A stretch of DNA of 64,000 nucleotides from contig JAUXZO010000091.1 of NCBI GenBank assembly GCA_030692685.1, forward strand, positions 1 to 64,000. Reading direction: 5' to 3'. This stretch comes from Acidovorax sp. (lineage in GTDB: Bacteria > Pseudomonadota > Gammaproteobacteria > Burkholderiales > Burkholderiaceae_C). A program made the translations under genes and the position numbers. The notes under the pieces are model-generated. The model did no database searches, was not told the DNA's origin, and saw only the letters and a program-made list of their open reading frames with translations. Positions 26,816-36,290 of this stretch are shown here, piece after piece. Position 1 is the stretch's first letter; every line of letters begins with the position of its first letter.

Positions 26816-29800
26816 CTAGGGAGCTGACGTGCGCAGGAAGGCCTCTAAAACGTCCACTGAGACAGGGCGGCTGAAAAGGTAGCCCTGGTAGAGCTGACAC
26901 CCTGCGCGGGCCAGCAGATCGCGTTGCTCGGGCGTTTCAACCCCTTCGGCAATCACTTCCAGGCCCAGATTGCGCGACAGGCCGATGATGGTTTCCACAA
27001 TCGCGGCGTCGTTGGGGTCGGTCAGCAGGTCCCGCACAAAGCTCTGGTCGATCTTGAGCTGGTCGAGCGGCATGAGCTTGAGGTAGCTCAGGCTCGAATA
27101 ACCCGTGCCAAAGTCGTCCAGCGAGAACCCCACGCCATAGGATCGCAGGGCCGTCATGGTGGCGATGGTGGTTTCCATGTCTTCCACCAGCAGGCTTTCG
27201 GTCAGTTCCAGCTTCAGCTGGCCCGAGGGCGCACCGGTGATGGCCAGAACACGGGCCACGTCGTCTACAAAACTGGCATGGCGGAACTGGCGCGAGCTCA
27301 CGTTCACCGCCATGGTCAGGTGGGCCAGCGCGGGGTCGTCTTGCCAACTGGCCAGCAGCTGGCACGCGTTGTGCAGAACCCAGCGCCCCAGCGGCAGGAT
27401 CAGCCCGGTCTCTTCGGCCAGCGGAATGAACTGCGCGGGCGATACCATGCCCCGCTGCGGGTGGGCCCAGCGCACCAGCGCCTCTACCCCCACGCAGCGG
27501 CCCGACTGGTGCATCTGCGGCTGAAAGTGCAGCAAGAACTCGTCCTGCGCCAGGGCCGAGCGCAGGTCGGCCTCCAGCGCCGCGCGGGCAGTAACCACCT
27601 GCTGCATGTCGGGGTCAAAAAAGCGCAGCGTGTTGCGGCCCGCCGTTTTGGCCTGGTACATGGCCAGGTCTGCTTGTTTGAGCAGTTCGCCCACGCTGGT
27701 CTGCTCGCCCGTGAAGGGCGCAATGCCGATGCTGGGCGTGCTGCGGTACTGGTAGGCCGCCAGCGCATACGGTACGGCCAGCATGGACAGGATTTTCTCG
27801 CCCACGCCGCGTGCGTGCAGGGCCAGTTCGTGGGGTTTGGGGCTCAGCTCTTCCAGCATCACGACAAACTCGTCGCCACCGAGCCGCGCCACTGTGTCCA
27901 CAGTGCGCACACAGGTGTTCAGCCGCTGCGCCACCTGTTGCAGCAGCAAGTCGCCCTGGTCGTGGCCCAGGGTGTCGTTCAGTGTCTTGAAGTTGTCGAG
28001 GTCGATGAACAGCAGTGCCCCACCCAACTGGCGCCGCTGGGCATTGGCCAGCGCCTGGCCCATGCGGTCCATCAGCAACATGCGGTTGGGCAGACCGGTG
28101 AGCGCGTCGTAAAACGCCAGGCGCTGGATCTCGCGCTCGCTGGCCTTGCGCTGGCGGATGTCGGTGTTGATGGCCAGGATAGATTGCGGTTTGCCGTCGT
28201 CCCCCAGCACAAGTGTCCAACGCCCCTCCACTTCAATGGACCTGCCGTCACGATGCCGCTGCACGATCTCGCCGGTCCACTCGCCATGGTCCAGCACCGT
28301 CTGCGTGGCGTGGCGAAAGTGGGTGGGATCTTCGTACAGCAGTGTCTCGATCGACTGGCCCAGTGCCTGCAGCTGTGACCACCCATACAGGCGCTCAGCA
28401 CTCTTGTTCCAGAAAATGATGTGGTGGTCCAGGTCGCGCACCAGGATGGCGTCTTGCGCCTTGTCCAGCAGCGAGGCCTGGTGGCGGATGCGCGCGTCTG
28501 CCAACTGCCGGTCGATTTCGGCCGATGCCCGAGCGGCAAAAATTTGCAAGGTCGAGGTGATGAAACCGGTCTCGTCCACCGGCTGGCGAAACAGTACAAA
28601 AACGATGCCCACCACCTCACCGTCGCCATTGCACAGCTGCTGGCCCACATACCCCTGCGCGCCCACATGGCGCAACATGGGCGCCTCGGGGTACATCTGC
28701 TGCACCCGCTCCGTCACCACGAACTCGCGCTGCGACAGCAGCTGGAAGCTGGGGGTGTCTTGCAGGGTGTATTCGTCGTTGGGCAGCATCTGCCCATCCA
28801 GCACGGCTGCCAGCGTGACCACTCGGGGAGGCTGGCCCTTGACCTCTGGCAGCAGGCGTACCACACAACCGCCCTGCGCGCCCAGTGCGTCTGCCATATT
28901 GCGCACCAGTTGCACAAAAAATTCGGTGCCGGTGCTGGCCGACACCGCCGCCGCCACCTTGAGCACCGAGGCCTGCAGTCGCTGCTGCGATTTGTGCGCA
29001 CGCAGGCTGGTGATGCCAAAGGCCAGGTCGTTGGACAGCTCTTGCAGCAGCGCGGCTTCTTCAGGGCTGATCTGCAGGATATCTGGGGCGTACAGGTACA
29101 GCAGGCCAAAGGTGCGGTCATGGTCGCGGTCCCGCAGAGGCAGGCAGATCACGCCGTGAAAGCCGTTCTCCAGCATGCGCCCAGTCCAGTCGGAAAAGTC
29201 GCCCTCGGTGCGGATGTCCTGCACGATCACCGGCTTGCCCGTGCGCACTGCGATGCCTGCAGGCCCGCGGCCATAGCGGTCGTCGGCCGACCATGACAGG
29301 GGCAGGTTATCCAGGTAACTTTCGTTGTGGCCTGCATGTGCCACTGGCTGGATGGACTTGCGTTCATCGTCCAGCGCAAAGCCGACCCAGCCCATGCGGT
29401 AGCCGCCAATGTCCACCGCAATCTGGCAGATGGCCTGCAGCAAGGTCGTCTCGGACGTGGCGCGCACCAGCGTTTCGTTGCAGGCGCTCAGCAAACGCTG
29501 CGCACGGCCCATGCGCGCCAGTTCACGTTCGGTGCGCAAGCGTTCGGTCACGTCGGTGGCCAGTACCTGGCGGGCGGGGCGCCCGTTGAAGCTGATGCTG
29601 CCCGCCGTGATCTCCACGTCCATGAACGTGCCGTCTTTTTTAATGTGGCGGCTGACGACCGGCTTGTTGCGCTGGTCCATCGGAATGGCCTCGATGTGCT
29701 CCCGGATGGTGTCGCGCCGTTCGGCAGGCCACAGGTCCGTCATGTGCATCGACAGCAGCTCGGCCTCGGTGTAGCCGTAGTGCGTTTCCATGGACTGGTT

Positions 29801-31696
29801 GACGGCTTGCAGCCGCAACGTTTCCTTGTCGTACACCCACATAGGGTGCGGGTGCTCGTCAAACAGCATGCGGTATTGCAGCTCGGACGCATGCAACTGC
29901 CCGGCCACGTGCCGCAACTGCACCATGGCGCCCAAAGATTCGGTGAGGATCTCCAGGTGCGCCACGTCGCGGCGAGAAAACGCATTGACCTTGTCGGACG
30001 TGACTTTGAGCGAACCCACCACCGCATCGCCTGCGCGCAGCGGCACCGCCATCACCGACAGCACCCCTTGGCGGTGGGGCATGGACGCCATGTCCCACCC
30101 CTCGGCCTCGGTGTCGTTGCACACCACCGTGCGCCCCTCTCGCAGGGCTGGCCACAAAATGCTCTGGCCCACCGGCAGCATGTTGCCCACGGGCCGCACA
30201 TGGTCGCCGGCCGAAGCCTGTGCCACCAACTGCCCTGCCTGCAGCAGCTCCACCATGGCGCCCCGTGCGCTGGTCTGGCGCAGCACGGTGTCGGCCACCA
30301 GCTGCAACACCTCGGGCAAGGGCATGTCCAGGGATGAAATGCGCTGCTGCACCTGCAGTAGATCGGCATGGTTCATCGCATCGCGCTGCGCGTCCAGGTC
30401 TGCCAGTTTTTGTGCGCTGATGTCGGCCATGCCTCCCACCATGCGCACGGCCTTGCCGTCAAAGTCACGGATAAGAAAACCGCGATCGGATACCCAGGCA
30501 TAGCTCCCATCGCTGCGGCGAAAGCGGTACTCGGAAGACCAGTGGTTGTCGGTGCCTTCAATTGCGCGGTGGATGTCGTCCAGCACGGTATCGCTGTCGT
30601 CGGGGTGTAGCCGCAGTGTCCACGAGGTGCTGTCGGGCGGCAGCTCTTCCAGCGGCACACCAAACAGGTTCTGCATGCCCTCGTTCCACCACATGGCGTC
30701 GGTGTACAGGTTCCAGTCCCACACCGCGTCGGCGGTGGCGCGCGACACCAGGTGAAAACGCTCCTCACTCACATGCCGGGCTTCGTTGGCCAGCCGCTGG
30801 GCCGAGATGTCCTGAAAGGCGCCCTGTATGCGAATGATCTGACCCTGGGCATTGTGTGCGGCCTGGCCCGCCGTGCGCACCCAGAAGTGGCGGTCGCCAG
30901 GCATGATGACCTCGGCCTCCACATCAAACGCTGTACCCAGGCGAATGCAGTCTTCAAACGCCTTTTGCAAGGCAGGTCGGTACGGGGCTTTGTAGAGGTT
31001 CACGATCTGCATGACCGAACTCATGCGGCGCGTGAGGCCGTAGGTGGCGGCAATCTCTTGCGACCAGGTCAGCTGCATGCTGGGCAGTTCTACTATCCAG
31101 CCGCCAATTCGGGCAATCTGCCCCGCTACACGCAAGGCCTCGCTTTGCGCCAGCATCTCGGTGTGCATCTGGTCGCGCTCTTCCACCAGCTGGGCCAGCA
31201 GGCGCTGCTGGCGGCGCAGCTCCAGCTGTGCGATGGCCTGGCCGGCCAAAATTTGCAGGCTTTCGATCTGCTCGGGCAGCATCGTGTGGGGCGATGTGTC
31301 CAGCACGGCCAGGGTACCCAGCGCAAAGCCGTCGGGATTGACCAGGGGTACACAGGCATAAAAACGGATATGCAGATCGCCCAGAACCATTGGGTTATGG
31401 GCAAAGATGGGGTGCTGTGTGGCATCTGGAACCACCACAGGGGCGCGGCTGCCGTCCAGCGCATGGGCGCAAAACGCAATGGCCCGTTCTGTCTCCCGAA
31501 ACGGCACGCCCACCGCTGCTTTGAACCACTGGCGTTCGCCGTCAATGAAGTTGACCACCGCCATGGGGCAAAGGCACAAGCGGGCTGCCAGGGTTGCCAG
31601 CTGGTCAAAGCCGTCTTCGGCTGGTGTGTCGAGGATCGCGTAAGACTGAAGTGCGTGAAGCCGTGCGGCTTCTGCAGGGGCTTGCGCTGGCGGCAT
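26816..31696 (-). CDS. Multi-sensor GGDEF-EAL protein (c-di-GMP turnover)
   Basis: A 1626-residue protein. It has an N-terminal GAF domain (about 20-170), several PAS/PAC units (about 190-450 and 620-750), GAF domains (about 450-610, 760-930 and 940-1090), one more PAS, then GGDEF (about 1200-1360) and EAL (about 1375-1620). GGDEF has the intact RLGGDEFVVML. EAL has EALVRW, AVNVSSRQ, LELTESL, DDFGTGYSSLSYL and AEGVET, so both cyclase and phosphodiesterase activities are possible. No signal peptide or membrane helix was seen, so it is probably cytosolic. The start at 31696 (MPPAQAPAEA) is preferred over a TTG 96 bp earlier because homology begins here. Confidence 0.93.
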   Translation of the reverse strand: MPPAQAPAEAARLHALQSYAILDTPAEDGFDQLATLAARLCLCPMAVVNFIDGERQWFKAAVGVPFRETERAIAFCAHALDGSRAPVVVPDATQHPIFAHNPMVLGDLHIRFYACVPLVNPDGFALGTLAVLDTSPHTMLPEQIESLQILAGQAIAQLELRRQQRLLAQLVEERDQMHTEMLAQSEALRVAGQIARIGGWIVELPSMQLTWSQEIAATYGLTRRMSSVMQIVNLYKAPYRPALQKAFEDCIRLGTAFDVEAEVIMPGDRHFWVRTAGQAAHNAQGQIIRIQGAFQDISAQRLANEARHVSEERFHLVSRATADAVWDWNLYTDAMWWNEGMQNLFGVPLEELPPDSTSWTLRLHPDDSDTVLDDIHRAIEGTDNHWSSEYRFRRSDGSYAWVSDRGFLIRDFDGKAVRMVGGMADISAQKLADLDAQRDAMNHADLLQVQQRISSLDMPLPEVLQLVADTVLRQTSARGAMVELLQAGQLVAQASAGDHVRPVGNMLPVGQSILWPALREGRTVVCNDTEAEGWDMASMPHRQGVLSVMAVPLRAGDAVVGSLKVTSDKVNAFSRRDVAHLEILTESLGAMVQLRHVAGQLHASELQYRMLFDEHPHPMWVYDKETLRLQAVNQSMETHYGYTEAELLSMHMTDLWPAERRDTIREHIEAIPMDQRNKPVVSRHIKKDGTFMDVEITAGSISFNGRPARQVLATDVTERLRTERELARMGRAQRLLSACNETLVRATSETTLLQAICQIAVDIGGYRMGWVGFALDDERKSIQPVAHAGHNESYLDNLPLSWSADDRYGRGPAGIAVRTGKPVIVQDIRTEGDFSDWTGRMLENGFHGVICLPLRDRDHDRTFGLLYLYAPDILQISPEEAALLQELSNDLAFGITSLRAHKSQQRLQASVLKVAAAVSASTGTEFFVQLVRNMADALGAQGGCVVRLLPEVKGQPPRVVTLAAVLDGQMLPNDEYTLQDTPSFQLLSQREFVVTERVQQMYPEAPMLRHVGAQGYVGQQLCNGDGEVVGIVFVLFRQPVDETGFITSTLQIFAARASAEIDRQLADARIRHQASLLDKAQDAILVRDLDHHIIFWNKSAERLYGWSQLQALGQSIETLLYEDPTHFRHATQTVLDHGEWTGEIVQRHRDGRSIEVEGRWTLVLGDDGKPQSILAINTDIRQRKASEREIQRLAFYDALTGLPNRMLLMDRMGQALANAQRRQLGGALLFIDLDNFKTLNDTLGHDQGDLLLQQVAQRLNTCVRTVDTVARLGGDEFVVMLEELSPKPHELALHARGVGEKILSMLAVPYALAAYQYRSTPSIGIAPFTGEQTSVGELLKQADLAMYQAKTAGRNTLRFFDPDMQQVVTARAALEADLRSALAQDEFLLHFQPQMHQSGRCVGVEALVRWAHPQRGMVSPAQFIPLAEETGLILPLGRWVLHNACQLLASWQDDPALAHLTMAVNVSSRQFRHASFVDDVARVLAITGAPSGQLKLELTESLLVEDMETTIATMTALRSYGVGFSLDDFGTGYSSLSYLKLMPLDQLKIDQSFVRDLLTDPNDAAIVETIIGLSRNLGLEVIAEGVETPEQRDLLARAGCQLYQGYLFSRPVSVDVLEAFLRTSAP

Positions 31697-32152
31697 GGTC
31701 GTCAGGCGCCCATTGGGCCCATTGAGCCCACTGGGACCGTTGTGCCTGTCTGCGCGCGCAGGCTTGACCCAGCCAGTACAACAAGGCAACAAGCAAGGGG
31801 CCGGGGCAGCGTCAACAACAACAACAAGGGAATGGGGCAGTAAAGCGGTGTGTGCCGAGCAGCATCACCGCGGTTGTAGGGCAAAAGTGCCAGGACCACA
31901 ACATTAAAAAGGCAATGCTACACCGCACGGCCCTGCGCTGCCCAGCGCTGGGGGACACCCTATGCGGGTTTGCCCCCAATCAACCGGCTGCAGTCGCGCA
32001 GGCAACCGTCGTGCAACGCGAGGCTTGCTAGTGTGGGGGCCTGCAGATCCTCTGAACTCGCCCGCCAGACCTCGGTGTCCGACTATGCCTTGGCCAACAT
32101 CGCCCGCAGGATCATGCAGCGCTCTTTCCACCACCCCACCGAGACAACGCCC
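31697..32152. other. Divergent intergenic region without recognised gene
   Basis: A 456-bp region between the large signalling gene and the thioesterase gene. It holds a short CAACAACAACAA tract near 31810 and GC-rich DNA with no recognisable RNA gene, repeat copy or convincing promoter. Confidence 0.5.
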
Positions 32153-32605
32153 ATGACTTTCTCTTCATCCCCCTCCAACCAGCTCGACGCCTTGCAAGCC
32201 CTTGTTCTGGCCATGCCCATGGCCCAGACGTTGGGGCTGCGCTTTGTCAGCGTGCAGCCAGGCCAGGTCGAAATGGAAATTCCGGTGCGCGAGGCCTTCA
32301 GCTTTCGCCCGGGCCAGCTGCAGGCCACCGCCGTGTTTGCCATTGCCGACTTTGCCGCCGTGGCGGCCGCAGGCAGCGTGTTGCCGCCGGGCTGGCTCAA
32401 CGCCACGGTGGACGCTACCCTGAAAATTGTGGCGCCCGCCAAAGGCGAATGCCTGCGCGCCCGCGGGCGTGTGGTGGACGCCGGGCGCCTGCTCACGGTC
32501 TGCGCGTCCGATGTGTTTGCCGTGGACAGCCAGGGGCAAGAAACGCTGTGCGCCACGCTGCTGGGCACCGCACGCAACATCGACGCGTCAGGCGGCGCGC
32601 GCTGA
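32153..32605 (+). CDS. PaaI-family hotdog thioesterase
   Basis: A 150-residue single hotdog-domain protein, probably hydrolysing small or aromatic acyl-CoA thioesters in the cytosol. The hotdog helix region reads FRPGQLQATAVFAIADFAAV, where family members have a catalytic acidic residue, and the strand INATVDATLKIVAPAKGE-like segment (LNATVDATLKIVAP) follows. The start at 32153 (MTFSSSPSNQ) is chosen on homology; the upstream frame is open but unlike the family. It is convergent with aroG. Confidence 0.85.
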   Translation: MTFSSSPSNQLDALQALVLAMPMAQTLGLRFVSVQPGQVEMEIPVREAFSFRPGQLQATAVFAIADFAAVAAAGSVLPPGWLNATVDATLKIVAPAKGECLRARGRVVDAGRLLTVCASDVFAVDSQGQETLCATLLGTARNIDASGGAR

Positions 32606-32638
32606 GCCCAGCGCCGCATTGGAATGCAATGCCAGAGC

Positions 32639-33742
32639 CTATTTGACGAGCGCGCGGCGCGCGCGCACTGCAGCCGCCAGGCCCTCCAGCACTGGCACCG
32701 TCTGCGCCAGGCTGATGCAGGCGTCCGTCACCGATACGCCATGCTGCAGCGGCTGGCCCGGCACGATGTCCTGGCGGCCTTCTAGCAGGTGGCTTTCGAT
32801 CATCAGGCCCGTGATGCGCGCGTCACCCGCTGCAACCTGTTGGGCCACATCGTCCGCCACCGTGATTTGCCGCTGGTGCTGCTTGCTGCTGTTGGCATGG
32901 CTCACGTCGATCATCACCTGCTCGCGCAGGCCCGCCGCTTTCAGTACGGCACAAGTGGCATCCACATCGGCCTTTTGATAGTTGGGCTGCTTGCCACCGC
33001 GCAAAATCACATGGCAGTCCTGATTGCCACGCGTCTCAAAAATGGCGGCCTGCCCCATCTTGGTCATGCCCATGAAGGCATGCGACGCCTGGGCAGCCTG
33101 AATGGCATCGCTGGCCACTTTCACGCCACCGTCCGTGCCGTTCTTGAAACCGACGGGGCACGACAGGCCACTGGCCAGTTGCCGGTGGCTCTGGCTCTCG
33201 GTGGTGCGCGCCCCAATGGCGCCCCAGCTCACCAGGTCGCTGATGAACTGCGGAGACAGCAGGTCCAGAAACTCGGTGCCCACCGGCAGGCCCACGGCCA
33301 GCACATCCAGCAGCAGCTGGCGGGCCAGTTCCAGCCCTTCGTTGATCGCAAAACTGCCATCCAGGTGCGGGTCGTTGATGTAGCCCTTCCAGCCCACCGT
33401 GGTGCGCGGCTTTTCAAAGTACACGCGCATCACGATGAGCAGATCGGCCTGCAACGCATCCGCCTGTGCCTTCAACTGGTGCGCGTACTCCATCGCCTGG
33501 CCATGGTCGTGAATGGAGCAAGGCCCCACGACGACCACCAGCCGGTCATCCTGCCCGTGCAGCACACGCGAAATGGCGGCGCGGCTGGTCTCTACCAGCG
33601 TTTGCGCCGCATCGGGCGTAGGCAACCACTCCTGCAGCAGCGCAGGCGTGATGAGCGGGCGCACGGCCTTGATGCGCGTGTCGTCAATGCGAGTCGTGTC
33701 GTGGGTGGAGATGGGGTTGGCGGAGCGGTGTGCGTGGGTCAT
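32639..33742 (-). CDS. aroG: 3-deoxy-7-phosphoheptulonate synthase (DAHP synthase, type I)
   Basis: First enzyme of the shikimate pathway, condensing phosphoenolpyruvate and erythrose 4-phosphate; metal-dependent. The 367-residue length is normal for AroF/G/H. Motifs are VVVGPCSIHD (the metal-ligand Cys), MRVYFEKPRTTVGWKG, GARTTESQSHR, KNGTDGG and IDVSHANSSKQ. The feedback specificity (Phe, Tyr or Trp) cannot be assigned by eye. The start at 33742 gives the usual short polar N-terminus. Confidence 0.95.
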   Translation of the reverse strand: MTHAHRSANPISTHDTTRIDDTRIKAVRPLITPALLQEWLPTPDAAQTLVETSRAAISRVLHGQDDRLVVVVGPCSIHDHGQAMEYAHQLKAQADALQADLLIVMRVYFEKPRTTVGWKGYINDPHLDGSFAINEGLELARQLLLDVLAVGLPVGTEFLDLLSPQFISDLVSWGAIGARTTESQSHRQLASGLSCPVGFKNGTDGGVKVASDAIQAAQASHAFMGMTKMGQAAIFETRGNQDCHVILRGGKQPNYQKADVDATCAVLKAAGLREQVMIDVSHANSSKQHQRQITVADDVAQQVAAGDARITGLMIESHLLEGRQDIVPGQPLQHGVSVTDACISLAQTVPVLEGLAAAVRARRALVK

Positions 33743-33808
33743 GGTGGCCCGATTGTCGCGCGACGAAATAGCTCTCAATGATGGGTACTCCACTCTCTTC
33801 GGTTTCGC

Positions 33809-34396
33809 TTATGCCTCGTCCGGCAACTCAAGCAGCTCAGATTCCAGACGGCGGATGCCATCCAAGAGATTTTTGAACGTTGCCGAACGTTCGTTGGCGA
33901 TATCGAGAAAAGGTCCGATCAAACGAGAACTTCCTACCTTTTGATACTTGCCACGGGTCATTTTTGATAATTCGTAGCTTGGACTTTCCAAACGGTCCGG
34001 TTGCCTGAATCGGGCGGTAAATTGCTGCTTCGCAAGCCCAGAAACACCCAATGCGGATTCAGTCGCTCTGAGATCTGCGAGGTAGATTGTCTCAAGTTCA
34101 TGACACGCAATTCGGACAAGTGACTCCGCTCCACGACCAGCACTTTCGCAAAGACGCACAAGCCTGTGCTTGACCAATTTGCAGTCCGGCGCGCTGTCTT
34201 GGTCACGAAGCACCAGAAAGCGGGCGCTAGGATTGAGGTAGCCACGCAGTCTCAATGGGAGTTGCCTCTCGAGATCCTGCTTTCCTTCAAAAGTGATGAG
34301 ACGTACTTGAATGCGATCATCCAAAAAACGCGGCAGCAGTCCCTCAAGCATTGCTTTTGCCGACGCTTCTTCCAGCAGAAACACGAGCTCCCTCAT
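33809..34396 (-). CDS. DUF4276 protein with Toprim-like motifs, partner of the AAA ATPase
   Basis: A 195-residue cytosolic protein. An acidic pair Glu9-Glu10 follows the first hydrophobic strand (ELVFLLEEASAK). FLVLRDQDSAPD carries Asp65-x-Asp67, and HELETIYLAD is the DUF4276 hallmark. The Glu plus DxD arrangement is that of Toprim nuclease/primase folds, as in OLD-family nucleases. It overlaps the upstream ATPase gene by 4 bp. DNA here is visibly AT-richer than the neighbours. Function is unproven; a nuclease subunit of a defence cassette is the best inference. Confidence 0.75.
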   Translation of the reverse strand: MRELVFLLEEASAKAMLEGLLPRFLDDRIQVRLITFEGKQDLERQLPLRLRGYLNPSARFLVLRDQDSAPDCKLVKHRLVRLCESAGRGAESLVRIACHELETIYLADLRATESALGVSGLAKQQFTARFRQPDRLESPSYELSKMTRGKYQKVGSSRLIGPFLDIANERSATFKNLLDGIRRLESELLELPDEA

Positions 34397-35580
34397 ACTG
34401 GGTCTGCACCCTCAAAGAACCCTTGCTTCCACAAGTAGCCCATCTGGTCGCCCTCCGCCATGTAGGCGCGGATTTGCGCATCATCCCGCGCTCGGCGGAT
34501 TTCCGTTGCACCGTTTTGCTTCACCAGCCAGCAAACCTCTTCAAGCCTGACAGCGTTCAAGAAATCTGGTGAGTGGGTGGAAACAAGAACTTGTCCGCCA
34601 CGATTGGCGTACAGCCGGAACTCTTCGGCCAACTCAGGCATCAGCGTCGGATAGAGTTGATTTTCAGGTTCTTCTACACACAACAACGGATGGGGGTTGG
34701 GGTCATGCAGAAGAACGAGATAGGCGAACATTTTGATCGTTCCATCGGATACATAGCGATCTAAAAATGGTGTTTTAAAGGAGCCATCTTGGAACCGAAG
34801 CGTTAAGTAGCCGTCGTCCATCAGCTTGGGCTCGACACCTGCAACTCCAGGTACCCGCTCAGCAATAGTTCTCAAAATGTTGTCAAACGCTTTTGGATGC
34901 TGTTCGAAGAGGTACCGAGCCACCAGAGGAAGGTTGTCGCCGGTTTCTGAGAGATGTTCGGCTTCGCCCACAGCCTCTTTTCTTCCACGCGCCGCATTGA
35001 TATGGAAATCTGAGACATGCCACGATTCAATCAATTGGCGGAATGCTGTGGCGGCTTTGAATCGTTCAAATTGACCCAGTCCTTTGATAGCCAGGGTATC
35101 TGGCGCTACCTTTTGGTACTCGCGGTCAAGTTCTTCATCCGAAGTTATGAAGTCCTCTTCGTTCGTAATAGCGAAGCCCTCGCCGTTGGTGAAGTCGAGG
35201 AAACGAAATGGACTTCCATAGCGGCCGCGTTTGTAGCGAAGAATTTCGCGCTGAATAAACGGGGCGCCAGCACGCTCACATATCTCTAGGGAATAGGTCA
35301 CCAGACGCTCAATGCCGCTAATAAGCATTCGGTACTGAATTTCTATAAGGATTGTTTCGTCCGTGGCATCACGGCTGAGAACTTCCCTGAATCGGCCTCG
35401 CGAATCTAATGCTTGACGTACTGTGCCCTTGAGGCAATCGTGCAAGAAGCCGAAGACGTCGAAAAGCGTGCTCTTCCCAGAACCATTGGCGCCGACTACG
35501 ACAAGAAATGAAGGTATGTCAGTCAGGTGGACATCGCGAAAGACCTTGAAATTCTTTAAGCGGATGGATTCAATTTTCAC
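34393..35580 (-). CDS. AAA15/AAA21-type ABC-fold ATPase of a two-gene cassette
   Basis: A 395-residue cytosolic ATPase related to the RecF/OLD/SMC head domain. Walker A is GANGSGKST (30-38), the signature-like SDGT lies at 278-281, Walker B at 300-307 (LCVEEPEN), and the H-loop at 334-338 (STHSP). The N-terminus IESIRLKNFKVFRDV is typical of these chromosome-binding-like ATPases. There is no coiled-coil hinge. It is the first gene of a pair with the DUF4276 protein and lies between ordinary housekeeping genes. The arrangement recalls OLD/Gabija systems split into two polypeptides, or AbiL/RloAB-like pairs. Confidence 0.85.
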   Translation of the reverse strand: MKIESIRLKNFKVFRDVHLTDIPSFLVVVGANGSGKSTLFDVFGFLHDCLKGTVRQALDSRGRFREVLSRDATDETILIEIQYRMLISGIERLVTYSLEICERAGAPFIQREILRYKRGRYGSPFRFLDFTNGEGFAITNEEDFITSDEELDREYQKVAPDTLAIKGLGQFERFKAATAFRQLIESWHVSDFHINAARGRKEAVGEAEHLSETGDNLPLVARYLFEQHPKAFDNILRTIAERVPGVAGVEPKLMDDGYLTLRFQDGSFKTPFLDRYVSDGTIKMFAYLVLLHDPNPHPLLCVEEPENQLYPTLMPELAEEFRLYANRGGQVLVSTHSPDFLNAVRLEEVCWLVKQNGATEIRRARDDAQIRAYMAEGDQMGYLWKQGFFEGADPV

Positions 35581-35651
35581 GGGAAAATCCTCTCAGTGCT
35601 TTCGGATTGTGCCTCTCTCCGAAAGCGGAAGGGGGAAGATGAGCCTCCAAC

Positions 35652-36158
35652 TCAGGGCCTGCGAAACGCCGCGTTCTGCCGCGCCCAGTGGCGCGACTGC
35701 AAATGGTCCAGCCGCACCGTGCCGCCCGTGGACGGCGCGTGCACAAAACGCCCTTCCCCCACATAAATGCCCGCGTGGTTGGGCTGGCTACCGGTGCCAA
35801 ACACCACCAGGTCCCCGACGCGCAACTCGGCGCCGTCGATGCGGTACCCCCAGTTGTTGAGCTGCGCCACGGTGCGCGGCGGTGGTGTGCCCACCTGGTT
35901 GCGGTACACATAACCAATCAGCCCGCTGCAGTCAAAACCCGACTCGGGCGTGTTGCCGCCATAGCGATACGGCGTGCCCACCAGTCCCAGTGCGTGGATG
36001 GCGATGTCATGCGCCTGGTCCGCGGTCAGGGGCGGGGTGGTGCGGGTGGGGCCCGACGAAGACGATGAAGGGGCTGGGGGCCGTGAGGTGCCGCAACCGC
36101 TCAACACCAACAGGGCGGCGGTGCAGGCTGCAAAAGTCAGGCTGTGAAAAACGCGCAT
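35652..36158 (-). CDS. NlpC/P60-family cell-wall peptidase, lipoprotein
   Basis: A 168-residue exported lipoprotein. The signal peptide ends in the lipobox LSGC (Cys about residue 22), followed by a Ser/Pro-rich linker. The NlpC/P60 domain has the catalytic Cys in FDCSGLIGYVY, the His in NHAGIYVG and a third polar residue in FVHAPSTG. It hydrolyses peptide crosslinks in peptidoglycan, probably at the outer membrane. The start at 36158 was chosen because it begins the signal sequence MRVFHSLTFAA. Confidence 0.92.
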   Translation of the reverse strand: MRVFHSLTFAACTAALLVLSGCGTSRPPAPSSSSSGPTRTTPPLTADQAHDIAIHALGLVGTPYRYGGNTPESGFDCSGLIGYVYRNQVGTPPPRTVAQLNNWGYRIDGAELRVGDLVVFGTGSQPNHAGIYVGEGRFVHAPSTGGTVRLDHLQSRHWARQNAAFRRP

Positions 36159-36237
36159 GGGCCGAAGGGTAACGGATGGGGCGCGGTGCATGCGTTGACC
36201 CCGTTCCTGCTCTGGGGATATTGGTCAAAAATGCTGC

Positions 36238-36275
36238 TAGCGCTTGTGCATCAAGCGCTAGCAGCTATCTTTTTT
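36238..36275. repeat. Intergenic palindrome copy 6
   Basis: Core TAGCGCTT-N7-AAGCGCTA at 36238-36260 with the flank GCAGCTATCTTTTTT. It lies between the 5' end of the NlpC gene and the 3' end of leuA, where its hairpin plus T run could end leuA or antisense transcription. Confidence 0.8.
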
Positions 36276-36290
36276 ACAACACTTGGGGCG

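Noticed and set aside
31697..31792. N-terminal extension of the large GGDEF-EAL protein from a TTG
   Set aside because: The extra residues (CTGWVKPARADRHNG region) do not resemble a domain, and an ATG at 31696 begins the conserved GAF region.
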